DNA from: Gymnogyps californianus | Taxonomy: Eukaryota > Chordata > Aves > Accipitriformes > Cathartidae | DNA: 64,000 nt | Direction: 5' to 3' | Assembly: GCF_018139145.2 (NCBI RefSeq) | Contig: NC_059486.1 | Coordinates: 10,416,001-10,480,000 of the forward strand | Part shown: positions 1-13,800 of the stretch, piece by piece | How positions within the stretch are numbered: position 1 is the stretch's first letter | Layout of the letters: every line of letters starts with the position of its first letter | Notes under the pieces: generated by a model | Databases searched by the model: none | What the model was told of the DNA's origin: nothing | Seen by the model: only the letters and a program-made list of their open reading frames with translations | Position numbers and translations under genes: made by a program

Positions 1-846
1 TGGAACAGCTGGGTTTAAACTTTACCCTTATAATTTAACTTGCTGGCCAAATGTTTTGTTTGCTTTAGGTTTTTCTCTACATATCTTTTTTTGTACCTTT
101 CCTAGCTTTTTATAAGATAGCCATTTGTATGTCAGCTTTTTTCCTGCTCTCAGTGTTCTTGATCACTACAATATGATGATTTTCTCAAATTAAATACTTT
201 CATTTAAACAGATATCTATTGAACAGAGGTCTTGCATAACATTAAGATTTAATAAAATTCAAGATTAAACAGAAATTTAAAAGGCAGATAAAAAAAATCA
301 GGATATTTACAGGACTAAAAATAAACCAAATATTGCAAAGGCACAAATACGCAGAGCCTTGTCTAGTCATTTTTATATGTGCAAGGCCAGCCTCAAATGC
401 TACTGAACAGGAATAGAAATGCATCAGTGCTCACTGTACATAGCTACACAAAGTGCAAGGCAATGGAAAATAAGGTCCATGTTCTGAACTCAGTGTAAGA
501 AAGCCAAGTTCTTCTGAATTCAGCATATTTTATAGCAGTTTACACTCATTGAGAACCTTGACCCCAGGGCAATTCATCTTGTAAAATACTGCAGACCCTT
601 CTTGCTTGAAGATTTTCCCCAGATGCTTCTATCAATTACCAGTCATCATAGCAGGCATAAGTGGACTTGGATAAGGGAATTTATCGCTTCCAGAAGATGA
701 AGGCGGCAGCCCTATGTGGACACTTTGAGCAATTTACCTTTTGGCTAGGTTTCTGGATGCAATAATTCAATATAGTTTGAAATAGTCAAAGACAAGACAA
801 ATCTCATTGTAAATAAGGCCACAGAGACTATGATTAACTTACACAT

Positions 847-885
847 ACACCCACTAGTATATGGGATCTAACACCCACTAGTATA
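847..885. repeat. 15-bp direct repeat, 24-base period
   Basis: ACACCCACTAGTATA occurs at 847-861 and again at 871-885, with nine bases between. It is probably a small tandem duplication. Confidence 0.85.
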
Positions 886-3800
886 AGCTTAAAGCTATGT
901 GCCAAATTCTTTTATTTTTGTCAGAAGCTATTTCAGACTAGCTGAATAACATCTTGTGATTAATTTTTAAAATGTGGAATGTGAAATGAACATCTATTAT
1001 TTTCTGAAATAAAAGGAGCTCCATTTTTTAAATCAATCTAGATCATTCAGTCTACTTGAAAGGGCAAATTACAGCTTGATTGTAGGCCAATTATTCTGGT
1101 GGAGATCACTTGAATGACTATAAATGTATTCTTTCACAGGCAGTATTTGTTATTTGAACACTGATGTTATTTAATTAAAGGATGAAAAATATCTCAGGTA
1201 CTCCGCGTCAAAAACTCATTGAAATGAGTGTTGTTCTACATATATGCTGTTGTACTTTTCTGGAATGGCTCTTTCAGCCTTTGAAGTCTGAGTCCCAGGC
1301 CTCAAAAATAGTTTTGCTGATGTTCATGGAGCTACACACAGGGAAAAGCACAGAGCCAAGCCCATGGCTGATTTTCTTTCACTGATGTCAGGATGCCAGT
1401 GCAGCAGCTTGTAACAGCAAGCCCACAGCCACACAGAAAGGTGATATTCTTTGGAAAGAGCAACCATGGGATCTGCAGGTTGAAGCAATTCAGCAGAACA
1501 CAAGTAATTCCTCGATGCACTCATCTGCATAGGTTGTATTTCACTCATACTAAATGGCTCTCAGAAAAGACTTAGTCACAAACTTTCTGAGTTGGCCACC
1601 ACTGCTTGGAGCATCAATCACCCGGCTATTATAGCCTAGATTGCAATAAAAAAAATTACGAGTGTAGAGTTCATATTCTGAACAATAAATTCTCTCTCTC
1701 CAGAAATGTTATATCTAAGGAACAGTAATGCAGAACTTATTAACAAGAGCTGATTATGAAGACTATGAACCATGCTCTGGGTTATTATAACCTGATTAGT
1801 GTAATAATCTATTTTATCCAGCTCCATGACGGTTCAGTACAGATTATCTTGAATACTTCAGCTGGTTGTGCTAACCCACTGAGAAGTTCTTCCAGTTGCA
1901 CTGGCTAGCATTAACTTAAAATGAAAATGTTTACTGTGTTAAAAATAACCCTTTCAGCATTTAGGAAAAAAAGTCCCTTTATTTGTATTTATGTTCTCAT
2001 TCTTCGCATTTTGAGTCATGTCTCAAGATCAGCTAAAGAAGGCCTTATTGTGGTTCCAACGATATAAATCCTTAGAGTTTATGCCAATACTTTTATTTGT
2101 CATATTTATTGGAACTGACATTTTTCTGGACTCTGTTAACACTATGACTTATGAGCTTAATTGGGTTTCATTTGTTTTGCTGTTTAAAATAAATTAAGAC
2201 CAGGGTGTGGAGGATTTATTCTCCCTCATGATCTTTATTTTCTAATATTGTGCAATGTGAATTTAACATTCTAGTTGCTATTGAATTATGCCATCTTATT
2301 AGGAAAGACCTTACCTAGCTATTTAAAAGTTCCTCTTAATTTCAAAACTACTATTTCATTTAATCCCTATAACATAAACCAGGGATCTCATCTAGTTGTA
2401 CTCATGCTAGGGATGAGAAGCTGAAGCAGGAAGACTAAGACTAAATTAGCAGCTGTGCCTGAGATGAGATGGTTGTGCAAGGGACTGAAGTTCAGTCTCC
2501 CAAATGCAGTCTTAGGATGGGTTATAGTGTTCCTAAAATAAGCAGCAACAGGGGAACAACTGGGCAAGCTAAGGCTTGGAGGATCCTGGAAGGTCTTAAA
2601 GAAAAGAAAAAACACAGTAACAATATATGATAAATTATGCATTCAAACAGATTTAAGTCACAAAATATCACAATTCAGGAAAAAAGTTATTTTCCTCTGG
2701 TACTGCTGGTGCTGGAAATAGCTGCCACACGACTAGACAGCAGATTTCCCACCCCTTCCTGATGGTCCTCTGCAGGCATGAGCTGCCCAACAGAGGCCAA
2801 GGAAGGAAAAAGGCTATGGAGATGGATACTGCATCTGCCTTCCAAAGAGCAGGTACTGAGAAGCTGTACACTAACCAGGACCCCCCCCTACCTGAGTATA
2901 ATCCACTCCATTTCTTCTTTGGAATCAAGATTCATCTGTGTCTGCTGCACTCCAAACCCCTCTGAAGCCAAATCCGGTATACATCATAAGGTATTATATT
3001 AAATAAAAAGAGAATAAGTTGATACAAAACCTTTACAGTTACAGTTAATTCCTGCACTACTTCCTCATATTAATAAATTGCATAGTTTTGCCTGACTGAA
3101 GCCCAGAAGACTTGTCCTACATAAGATTTTATGCAAAACTCACTGATGTCCAATTGAGTTCTTGCATTAGGGAGAATACTGTCTCCAAGGAGCGAGCCAC
3201 TGCACCAGAAATGAAGGTACACTTAAAGCATGTATATTTGAGATAGAGAGAAAAGAAAGACTTGCCTAATCTGAAACGCTGAGAGCAGAAAAGCCTTTTA
3301 TTCTTGATTCCCAAGGCTCTTCACTGATTCTTGGAGCACTGTTTGGGTTTTTCTTTGAGTTCAGAACATTTCAGAATCACATTGTGTAGGGTTTTCAAAA
3401 TACCCTAACAAGAGCCAGTGCCTAGTTCTCATCGAGAAGTCAGCATAACAGCAAAGCACAACACTCAATTCTCTCGCAGTAAAGTACAGATCCAAGAATC
3501 TCTTGCAGGGTATGCAACACTTTCCCCCAACAAAACCCCAGCCTAACAACAAAAAACTGCGAAAGGCCCTCAAAACACCAATGTTGCAAGCATAGGTTAA
3601 ATGCTTTTGTTGTGTTTAGGTCTGAAAATTGTTCGCTGATAAACCAGATGTTTGGGATTTTAGGAGACAGGGCTCACTGAAAGATCTCTGATGACCCTTG
3701 GGGAACTCAGGGGTTATAAAGCAGAAAGGCAGAAAACCTGCTTGACAACCACAGGTACATTATAATTATACAACTGCCCATGCGCAATTTGTGCTACAGT

Positions 3801-6800
3801 CTTGAACAAAGTGGAAAGGAGTGAAAGAGAATGATAATTAAAAAGGTTAGTTTGGTTATCTCCTTCATGTGAATAAATAAGGCTGATGATCATCCAGGCA
3901 GAGCGAACACCACCTCAATTAAATGAACCACTATTAACAATAAAAATTTTTAGGGGATAGTAGTGATAGCTGATGTTCTGTTAACAACCCCCAAGTCAGT
4001 CAACAACCCCTTAGTCCTCCTAGATATGAATTAAAGCCTCAAAGAGGGAACTGAATCAAAGTTAAAAACTCTTGATGATTGCTTGCAAAATAACAGTTGA
4101 CATGACTAATTTCTGGTGAAACAAGCATTGATGACAATAAGGAAATGCTGTTTAAAAATAATACTATGCTATGTCATTGAAGCAAAGTTGGCTATTAATT
4201 GAAGTATTCATAATAGGAGATGCAAAGCAATTCTGCTGGAGGAATAGCAGGGCACCTCAGGGATAGATGATGTAGACAGAAAAGGAAAAGGTTGATGGGC
4301 CCCAAAATATTCTCAGTAACTATTCTTTGCTCCTCTTTTAAATCATGTTTCAAAGCAGTTTATGAATCCATCTCCAATAAGCTACAGAGGATCAGACAAA
4401 ACCAACCTCAAGATAATACTTTAAAAGAAACTGGATTTATCCCTAGGAAGAAACAAGCCCACTATATCTTTTACACAAGATTTCTCACCAGCTCTTCATT
4501 TCTGAAATAGCCTTCTAAGGGTATGCTCCACACACCTTTACCTGATCTAGTGGGTCACCTTCTACAATAGCCTGCTGTTCTGTACACCTTATATAGCGAC
4601 TAGTTTCTTCCCAGCTTTCAACCTGCCTGGTTTATCCCACCTGCCAGCTCTGACAGCCAGTTCTTTTCATAAAGTCCTAAATTTTTTACTCCTCAAATAA
4701 CCACTTAATCTTCACCCTTTTCTTTATGCATTTGGTAAACAGCAAATTTTTAAGCTTTGATTTTAGTGCCTTAGAACACCTTAGACCTGCTTGTCAGTTC
4801 TGGGATGACATATTAAATATCCGATTTGCCTCTAAAGGAAGGCATACATACAGGTTTCAGCCTGTTTAAGAGGGTACAGAAAGGTGAACACATTTGAAGT
4901 TGCTGACACCTGCAAACTCCAGACAGAAATATGAGCACTGATCAGTGGAAATATATTCAGCTGCTGGCCTCCACATACATTTCTCTTTATTATGTATCTT
5001 TTCATAAAGTTTTGGCCTTGTACAGTTGTTGCATCTTACTGGGTTTTACTTTCCATTCTATTATTCCTTCAGTCCTATCCACCTTGTAATTTTATACAGA
5101 TGGCATTGAATAGGTTGGTCCATCTCGTAGTTAATCAACCTAGTCCTTTCTTGACAGCAGGGATTGATTACAATACCCCCCCGTTTCTCCTGAATTATCT
5201 TGCTTACTTAAATGTTCCCAAAGAATTCTCCCACAATGGAATTGCCCTCTGACTGTGTAACGGTCTGCTACGTCCAACAAGGACTATAAGATAATAGCTG
5301 CTCAGTTCATTTAGTTTGCCTTCCACATGTGGAATCTCTTCTTGTTAGTATGAAATCAGGTGTCAAATGTACATGTCAGACAAAAGAGGGTTAGTATTGT
5401 TCTGAGAAAACATTTGAGTAAGATAAACAACTCAAACTGTAGATTTGGTGTATGTCCTACACAGAGTTATGAACAGAGTTTCAGTATTTATCTTCTCACT
5501 ATTTACCTATATAGATACTGTTTCTATGTTCTGCCTTCTAATTCAGGAATCAAGTTATGTCATACATTTGCCACTGTTGATACAGACTAGATCCTGGTAT
5601 GCAGTACAGAAACTGAAGTTTGATTTTCGGAGACTTATTAAGAAAATCATAAATCACTGATTTTATATAGAGAGCAGCAAGAAAGAGAATACAAATAGAC
5701 TAATTTTGTCTTTTCACACATATATACCAAGCTTCATGAACATGCTGTCTCAGGGTTGACAAGAAGAATTGGAGGTAAATAAAAATGCTATGGAAACACT
5801 TTACTAAACTGTTTGTTTCAGTATAGCTTTCAGTTAAATACATCGTAATTCCCAGAAAATGGAAGAAAAAAACAGATCCAAAATGTCAGAGACCCACAAA
5901 GAATACTCAAATGTAACTAAAAAGATGCCTACTAAATTTCATCTTTATAAAGTTGGATATCACAATACAAAACATACCCTGAAAACTTTGCCCTTCTGGA
6001 AGGTTTGTCTGCATTTGGTTTCTAAAGGCAGCAAGCACTATCTGGTTGCTGCTCATGGAACAAGAAACAGAAAAGTAGCAGAAACTCCTGAAGACCAGTA
6101 GAAGGTAGCTCAGGCAATGAGCAGAGTGCTGTGAAGAGCTGAGGAGTCTGGTTATAGTGATCGAAGTAGCAAACAGGGCAGGGAGTTGTAGTAAGATATT
6201 CTAGATTCTCAAAAAAATCGATTTTCTTCTTTGATACAATGACCCCCTACATCCCTGTAACAAAACATTGAATCTTGTTTCATTTTTGAAACAGAAAACA
6301 CTCTGAAAACATTCAGATTCAGTATGTCACGTTAAAACAAAAATATATATTCCATGTTTAAATGAAAAAATGTTTCAATTTTAAAAATACTACACAGGTT
6401 TATAAATACTTAGCCAGAGGTATTCAATACCTTCAGCACAAATGACACCTAATTCAGCCCATCCAAAGTTACAAGTTTTAGTGAATAAAAGAGTAGTTAA
6501 GGAAAACATTTCCTCAGCATATAGCACAGTTAATTCTGCATCATCCCTCTGACTGTCTCAGGAGCCCTGGGCATTTTGCCCTAAGCACACTGACACCAGT
6601 GAGCTCTGTGCTGCTTTGCCAACCCTGGCCCTGCCGCTCTGACTTGGGCAGAGCACGCTCCCCTCCCCTCCTGCGCAAGGTAGCACGGGACAATGCAGCA
6701 CCATCTGGCTCCAAAACTCACTCTCTCAGCTCATGAATATCATTACTGTTATTAAAGAGAGGGTACAGTAACAAAGATCTTTGGAGCCTGTTAAAACAGC

Positions 6801-9800
6801 GCAGCTGCATGTCCACTACTCCTCTTCTCAAAAGTAGGGGGGGGAAAAAGACAAAATAAAAAAAAGGCAGCTCCTTTCAGTATAATCTTTCTTTTAAGCT
6901 CAGCAACCTAAGTAAGGGATCTTTAGTTCAGCCTCAACAGAAACAGAGAAACATAATTCTGGGAGATTTCTTAAATTGTTTTGTGAAGTACTTCACCCCC
7001 TGGGCTTCCGGGCATAGAGAGCAACACAGTAAACACAAATTTTGGGATAACAACTTCATTCATGCTGAGAAGATTTTGCCAAGACACTGACACCAGAAGA
7101 ACTTCCTAGTAGATAGGGATGTTATTTATACCAGTAAAAAACGTTTGTCAGTTGAGCAAACCTAGGTCCCTGAATGACACAGACTGTTTTTGCATTGACA
7201 CAGGCGGGCTTGCCTGCACAAGTGTTATTGTTTGGGGTAAAGAGCAAACGTGTGGTGCTGGCCCAAACATTTCTGAGAACCAAGTACATCTTTTCCTGTG
7301 CTCTAGAATTTATTGGAAATGGTCTGTGATTCAGCTAATTTCACACTTTAGTCAGAGCTGGACTTTGACCAAGGATCACTAACATTTTTGGATAATCATT
7401 AAGGAAGCATTAAAGCGCAATCCAATTTCTTAGAAAAGAATCAGTCCATGTAAATTAATGCCACACATTCATTTTGCTGACTTGCTATACAATTTGTACT
7501 ATAAATTGTGGAGGCAAGCAAGTATAAAGGGAACGCATCTCTCTCCCCCATGATAATCCTGCATGCTAACTCTGCGTTAACTTTCCTGAGGCTAAGGCAG
7601 CACAGAGGCAGAAGAACTGGTTACCTGGACCATACCATTCCCCAGTGACCCCTCTCAGATATTTCTCCAGCTTACTTTTTCCAAAGGGAGGAATGGAAGA
7701 AGAAACCTCACATTGTCTGAGGCAGAGACATGGTCCAAATTCTCCACCTTTCACCGAAGAGAGAGATTTTCTCTATTTGTCAGCACAGGCCAAATACTGA
7801 GAAGAGTCAGACCAATATAGAACATTGCTGAAAATCTTACTCTACGTGCCATAGTTTACACCTGTGAAAAACAGACGGAGCATTTGCGCGAATCAGGGTA
7901 CTATATTTTATATTCCTTCTTCACAAATGTAAATGACTCCTGCAGGCAGTAGTGAACTGGGTATTGTGGATTTTTTTGTCCTTGTTTATCACTATGTCCA
8001 CGTATGACAACACGGAAAATAGAAGTAACAAATAGCTAAGTTGTTAGTACACTGAGGTAAAACTCATGAAAGACAAAATATATCATCAATCTCCTTTAAA
8101 ATTGCGATGCAAAGGTTTTTATGGAAACACTTACTCTCAATAGCAAATACGTATTCCGGACATAGCAAATTACTTTAGCATGAGCAAACAACCCATTTGT
8201 CTAAAGAAGCGTTCCTAAGAAATACCCTGAAATTATTTATAATTTGTAATGACAGAAACCATCCCTCCCAAAATGTCTTATATGCATGGAGAGATGTAAA
8301 GAAACAAATGTACTTTGTACATGACAGGCTATTGCTCTTCTGAGTAATTTCTTGTCTTTTTGTTTGAAGTGTATTTGCTGTTGTGCTCTAAACAGCAGGT
8401 GTAGATGTAATTGAAAGTGGCTGGTTGTGTCAAATGAGAAAGATTTCATGAGAAACCTTAAAGAGCTAACATATACCCTACTTGGGAAAGCTGAATTCAC
8501 TGATCCGCAAGAGGAAAGTCGCAGGCTGACTACAAAACAAGAGCGCCCATTTGGCCTTCCTCCACCACTCCTGATGAAATCATGCTATCCAGGGGCCAGT
8601 ATAGCTCCGCAGATGTGCTCTGCCTTATAAACAAATGAGTGAGGTGCCTTGGGAACAGGCGCTTTTAATGTACGAAACAGATTGCATTCTGTTCTGCCAC
8701 AAGCAAATAGATGACTGAGTGAACAACTGACATCTTTATTTGCAAATATTTCCAATTCTTTCCTTGCACCGGGCCCCTAACACCTTCATTACAAAACTGG
8801 TCTCTCCAGTTCCTGAGCTTGGTCCCACAGCCTCCATGACAGCACATTTCAGGAGGTGCAGACAGGCCCTCCTTGCCTAAATCCCTCTTCTTATCTAAGT
8901 GGAAATAGGGACGGGTATTTTGTGAATTTCTGCCACAGCTAGCTAGATTTAAGTGTTTTGGCCTGAAGTAAGAGGAAAGATGATGGAGATGGAAGTCCTT
9001 CCATCTGCAGGTGAACCAGAGTGGTGTGGATATATCCGCATATTACACAAAACTGCCAGTTCTTTGGCAGCTGGATTAAAAAATCCAAGCAATAAAAGAA
9101 GAGTTTGGAGCAGGGCCAGCAACAATTTTACAAAAAGGTGAAGTGCATGCCTGAGTGTTAGACATTAAAGTTACTGCCAGTCAGGGTGCCTTTTTGTGAT
9201 ATCCTGGAATCATACTTCTTAGGGTTTCCTTCTCAAGGGAAGTTGAGAAGTCTTTCTCATTGCAAGGGCTGGAAAAGGCAGAACGTGGCCAGACAGAAAA
9301 CAGGCTGAGAAAGTTGCCCTCATTGTTTTTGTTTCCAAACTGAAGGATGAACAATACAGCTGATAAAGAAGCAACAGATGTTTTAGTGCCCATTTGGGAA
9401 GTCAAGAGATTCCTACACCCTAAGAGACTAAACAAGAACTGCAGTACTTATGACTAATGCTTCCACGCCATAATCCAGGCTGCATGCTCCCTCTTATTCT
9501 CCCAGCTTTGTATTTAAGTACTCGCCTCCCCTGTCCTTCTTAAACCAATAAAAAAAACTTACAATTTTTGTTGCCATCCCACATTCAACCAAGAGCCTCC
9601 TGAGACTAAGCATCCTGGAAACATCCTGCAATGACTGAACCACTGGAAACCTTAAAATCCTTTGTACCTTTGAGATGATGTCTTATTACAGTTCAAACGG
9701 GTGGAAAAACAAAGAACAATATGGAATGGGTAATTACTTAAAATTCTATAATTATCCAGGGGCCTCTTTTTTCCAGATGTTTTAGCCCAATCTGACTGCA

Positions 9801-10816
9801 GTTCCAATACACCATCTAAGAATCTAACTCTCTAGCCACAGCGGGTGGTCCAAGAAACCCGTAAAAAAGGCAGGATTATATCACAGTGAAAAGTGCTTTG
9901 TTTTACAGATTCATCCCAAACAACCTAGGTCTCTTTGCAGAACTAATTGGAAAGACCTAATTCTCATGCAATCCCTACACTGTCAAAGTCCATATCAGGT
10001 CATGTCAACAGGAGACAAAAAAAGAAAAGCTTTCACCAACCTGCTTTAGATCCCAATAAATTTGGGGAAAAACATATTCACATTAGAATTGTAATATGTC
10101 CATGTAAGGTGAGGCACAACCATTAATGGGTATCCCTTCAGAAAACAACGTCTGAACTGATCTTTTCTCTAAACTAGGTAAATACTCCCATTTTTAGAGC
10201 AGCTAAAAGAAGAAAAGAGTTGCAGCTGACCTCGGTCTCCTACTATACTGTAGCAAAAGTGGCAAATGCCAAGCCATAGCTGAGGTATTTCCTAAGTGGC
10301 ACCAGAGCATGGCTGCCTGCCTCCACCCCTAGCTGGAGGGAGCACAGATTCAGACCGTCAGATTCAGGGCTGACTCACCAGTCCGTGTTTACACCTCCTG
10401 CTCCAAGAACGTATTTTGACAGCGTGCACTGTATGCTACCACCCGCCACAAAGACAGAACATTCCTGGAAGGGAGTTTCTCTCTTTCTTTTGCAACTGAT
10501 ATAACCTTAAAGGTATTTTTCTGTTTTAGCATCTGCATTTCATTTTTTTTTTCCTAAGACAGACTTTACAATGCTCTTGTTTCTTCACAAGCAACAGCTG
10601 TCAGGTTTGATGAGAAGAGGCTCTGCATTTTACAGAACATGGCTACAGAACAAAGACCTTAGGCCAATGTATTGGCCACACACAACTAGATAAAATCTTC
10701 CTCTACCTCACACAACAATTTATAGGATTAAGATTCATTGGGCGTCTTATGCATCTACTGTTAAGATGGGACATGGTTCGCAGCGAAACGGTCTCTTTAC
10801 ATGGTTGTTCTAAAGT

Positions 10817-10853
10817 TGGGCTGAAAATACCCCCCATCCAAATTTTCAGCCCA
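10817..10853. repeat. 12-bp perfect inverted repeat, 13-base loop
   Basis: TGGGCTGAAAAT (10817-10828) and ATTTTCAGCCCA (10842-10853) are exact reverse complements around a C-rich loop. It would form a stable hairpin in either strand's RNA. No transposon or known element was recognised around it. Confidence 0.85.
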
Positions 10854-13800
10854 GTTTCCACCTCTGATGTATTTTTCATCTACAAATGTTAAATACAGTA
10901 CTCCCAACTTCAGGAAATTTTTGACATATTTAAGTATATTCCTATGTTATTCTTTTGGGGATATTCATTGCTTTTAAAAAAGCATCTTGTTTCTGTTCAC
11001 GCTGTATTTTAGGCAAGGCACTTCTTTCAGAAGGTCTGGTTTCAATTTACATTTGAGTGACTGCCACAACACAACGGCCATTCATGATGAACACGTTCAA
11101 TAAACTTAACAGCCTTATGATGTGCTGTTTCCTGAGATTAGTTCCGTTCTATAGCATCTGTAGAAAAATACATTGATTTTTTTTAATTTGCTTTTGTTCT
11201 CTAGAAGAAATTTAATGCCAGTAGCACCGGAATATGAAGACTTATTAATAAATCAAGTTTTTGTCTGTTTTGTCAAGTTTTTCATTGCTTAGAGATACCG
11301 ATATAATGGCTTGCCAGGAATATTGTATCTATGAATGAAAATAAAGCCAGTCCAGAGCTGTACTCCTCAATCTATTTCTGCCCTTAACTTGAATTAAGTA
11401 AGCATGCTAACTGGTGTCTGGTAGTAGTTATGTTATGTAGATATTTTGTATGAAAAAAATCCAGCAAACTACCAGCTTAGATCTTGTCCCCATAAAGAGT
11501 TATGTACATGTGTCTTTAAACAGATGATGCTAAAATAATGCTATTTCTATTTCAAATTAAACATCATGTAAATCTTACTTATTCATGATTTTTAGAAGAT
11601 AAAGGTTACTCAAAGTTTAATTAAAACCAAAGCACAGTATATTACAAGATTTTTCACCAGGACACACTGCTGTTTCAAATGCCATTAACAGAGAGGAGGT
11701 ATTATACTATTAATGAGATCTGTGTAATCTGTAATTACATTAACTGTGAGAAATTGATACATATAGTAACAAAACAGGAACACTAGCTGCATTATTTGAG
11801 TATTGGTCTACTCAAATGACACTGCAAAAGCCCTTTCTTAATTCCATAATCTTCAATATATTTTTTTATATAGATGGCAATTCTCTTTCATGGATCTTTT
11901 TTCCATTAGTTTGAAAAACTGTGTATCTGTAACAGCTTAAATCAAATACTCTGAAGTCAATCACAGTCCACCCACCATCTTTGATTAAACCCCGTAGAAG
12001 GAATTAAGTTATTGTTTGGATCTTGGAATCAAGACCATAACTCTTCAAGGTACTAGTTACATAGGAGAAATTAAATATAGGTAGTTGTAGGCTTTCAGTC
12101 TAAAATTACTTCTTATTTTGCAATTTTTAATTGCAGGAATAAGCACATCTGTTATTGCAATAATATTGTAATTGTTTATTTTTCAGGTGCTAAATCACTT
12201 GGCAGAACGTTAGGAAAAAAAGCTTACAAACACCTTAGAAATATCATAAAAATGAGAGCATAAGAGCAAATTTCAAAGGAGTGACTAACCATGGAATCTT
12301 AAGAGTGGGCAGACTCCTGTGCCTCTATAACCTCCCTGCAAGAAACCTAAAGGTTTCACAAATAGCTTTTGCTCTGTTACACTAGGAAACAAAAGAGGAT
12401 TTCAAAAGAGACTTTCTGTTCATAAAGAAAACAGAAAACCAACAGGGTACTAAAGGGTTAGCTGTGCCAGTATCTTTTCCTGAAGATGATTATTACTAGT
12501 TGATGCACTCAGAATTGGAACAGTTAAGCAGATGTGATGTTTGAGCTGTGTTTGGTTTATTCGACACACATCCCCAGTGATAACATTTTCAGGGGAAAAA
12601 TCATCTCCATTGCCCGCTGCTCTCCATCAAGTGCATTCCTTCCCCAGCCTGGCCTGGCACCACCAGGCACAGCCATGTTGGAAGGCACTGCCTCATTGCT
12701 AACATTTTCTTAAAGTCTGGAGTTTTTGTAGCTGGCATGTGCAGGACAGAATGAACCTGGAAAATACTTACACAGATTATACCAAAGGAATGTAGGGCAA
12801 GGATTAAATTATAAACCAAAGTGACTTTAAATGAAATAACACAGCAGGTTGTGATGGCCATTTGATATGGTCATTTAGTATGTGACTTTCAAGCTATGAC
12901 AGAGGAGTAGGTGGTAGATGCGAGAAAGAGGAGGAGACTCCTGGCTTGCCAGAAGGCTTGTATGATATCCCAGGTGGGGTCTACATTCCTCCTCCTTCCA
13001 TCTCTCCAAACTACTTCTCCTTGACTTGGTGCCTAGAAAATCTGGTCACCTTAATACATAGTTGGCAACATATCAGTGTAAAAGTCCACACTGACATCTG
13101 AAAGAGATCATTTCACTGCCCACACTGGAGGAATGTTTCCCCACAGGAATAAGGAATTTTATGAGTGTTATAAAAAGTTACTGGCACTACAACGTATTAT
13201 CACTGTGGTATAAATTACTGATCTGCATGTCAGCTATGGGCCAGCTAGGATGGCAGCCAGAACCATCTCTCTGCTCTGAAAGAGCTGCATGGGCAACTGC
13301 CTCCCTTTGTGGCCTTCATCCTTAGTGTCACCCGGTGTATTCCTCTTCAAGAGGGATGGATCCAAACCAGAAGGCAGAGAGGGGCTGAGCAGAAAGCTCT
13401 TGCATCACATACTGATCATAATACAACCGCAGCAGCAGACAACATTTTGATCACATCTGTTTTGCTGCCAATAAGAGTAACAATGTAACACTGTTTTTCA
13501 TGAATAGATACCAAAGCTGCAGGTAGTTTTGCCATACTCTCAAGCTTGGAGTAAATTAAATAGAGTATACTTGAATATACTTAAGTCTACTTAGTTCTTA
13601 AAATACAAGATACTTAGATTCTCATCAGGCCGTATGTTTCAGCTGCACAATTATTTTTTTCAAGTGCTCTGAAATTTACCTTTCTTTTTAGCCTATGTTT
13701 TCCTGAAGTTGTCAGATGTTCTGTGACAGAAGGAGATATTGTGTACAAAATGCAAAATATTCGTTATCTATACTGTCCCTCGTATTCCTAAACCGAACAT

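Noticed and set aside
2387..2480. Possible further MIR-like segment (GATGAGAAGCTGAAGCAGG)
   Set aside because: Only one short block resembles the consensus, which is too little to call.
9480..9560. LTR-like combination of a TATTTAAG box followed by CCAATAAAA
   Set aside because: No terminal TG...CA, no second copy, no target-site duplication and no viral coding sequence nearby. AT-rich DNA gives such pairs by chance.
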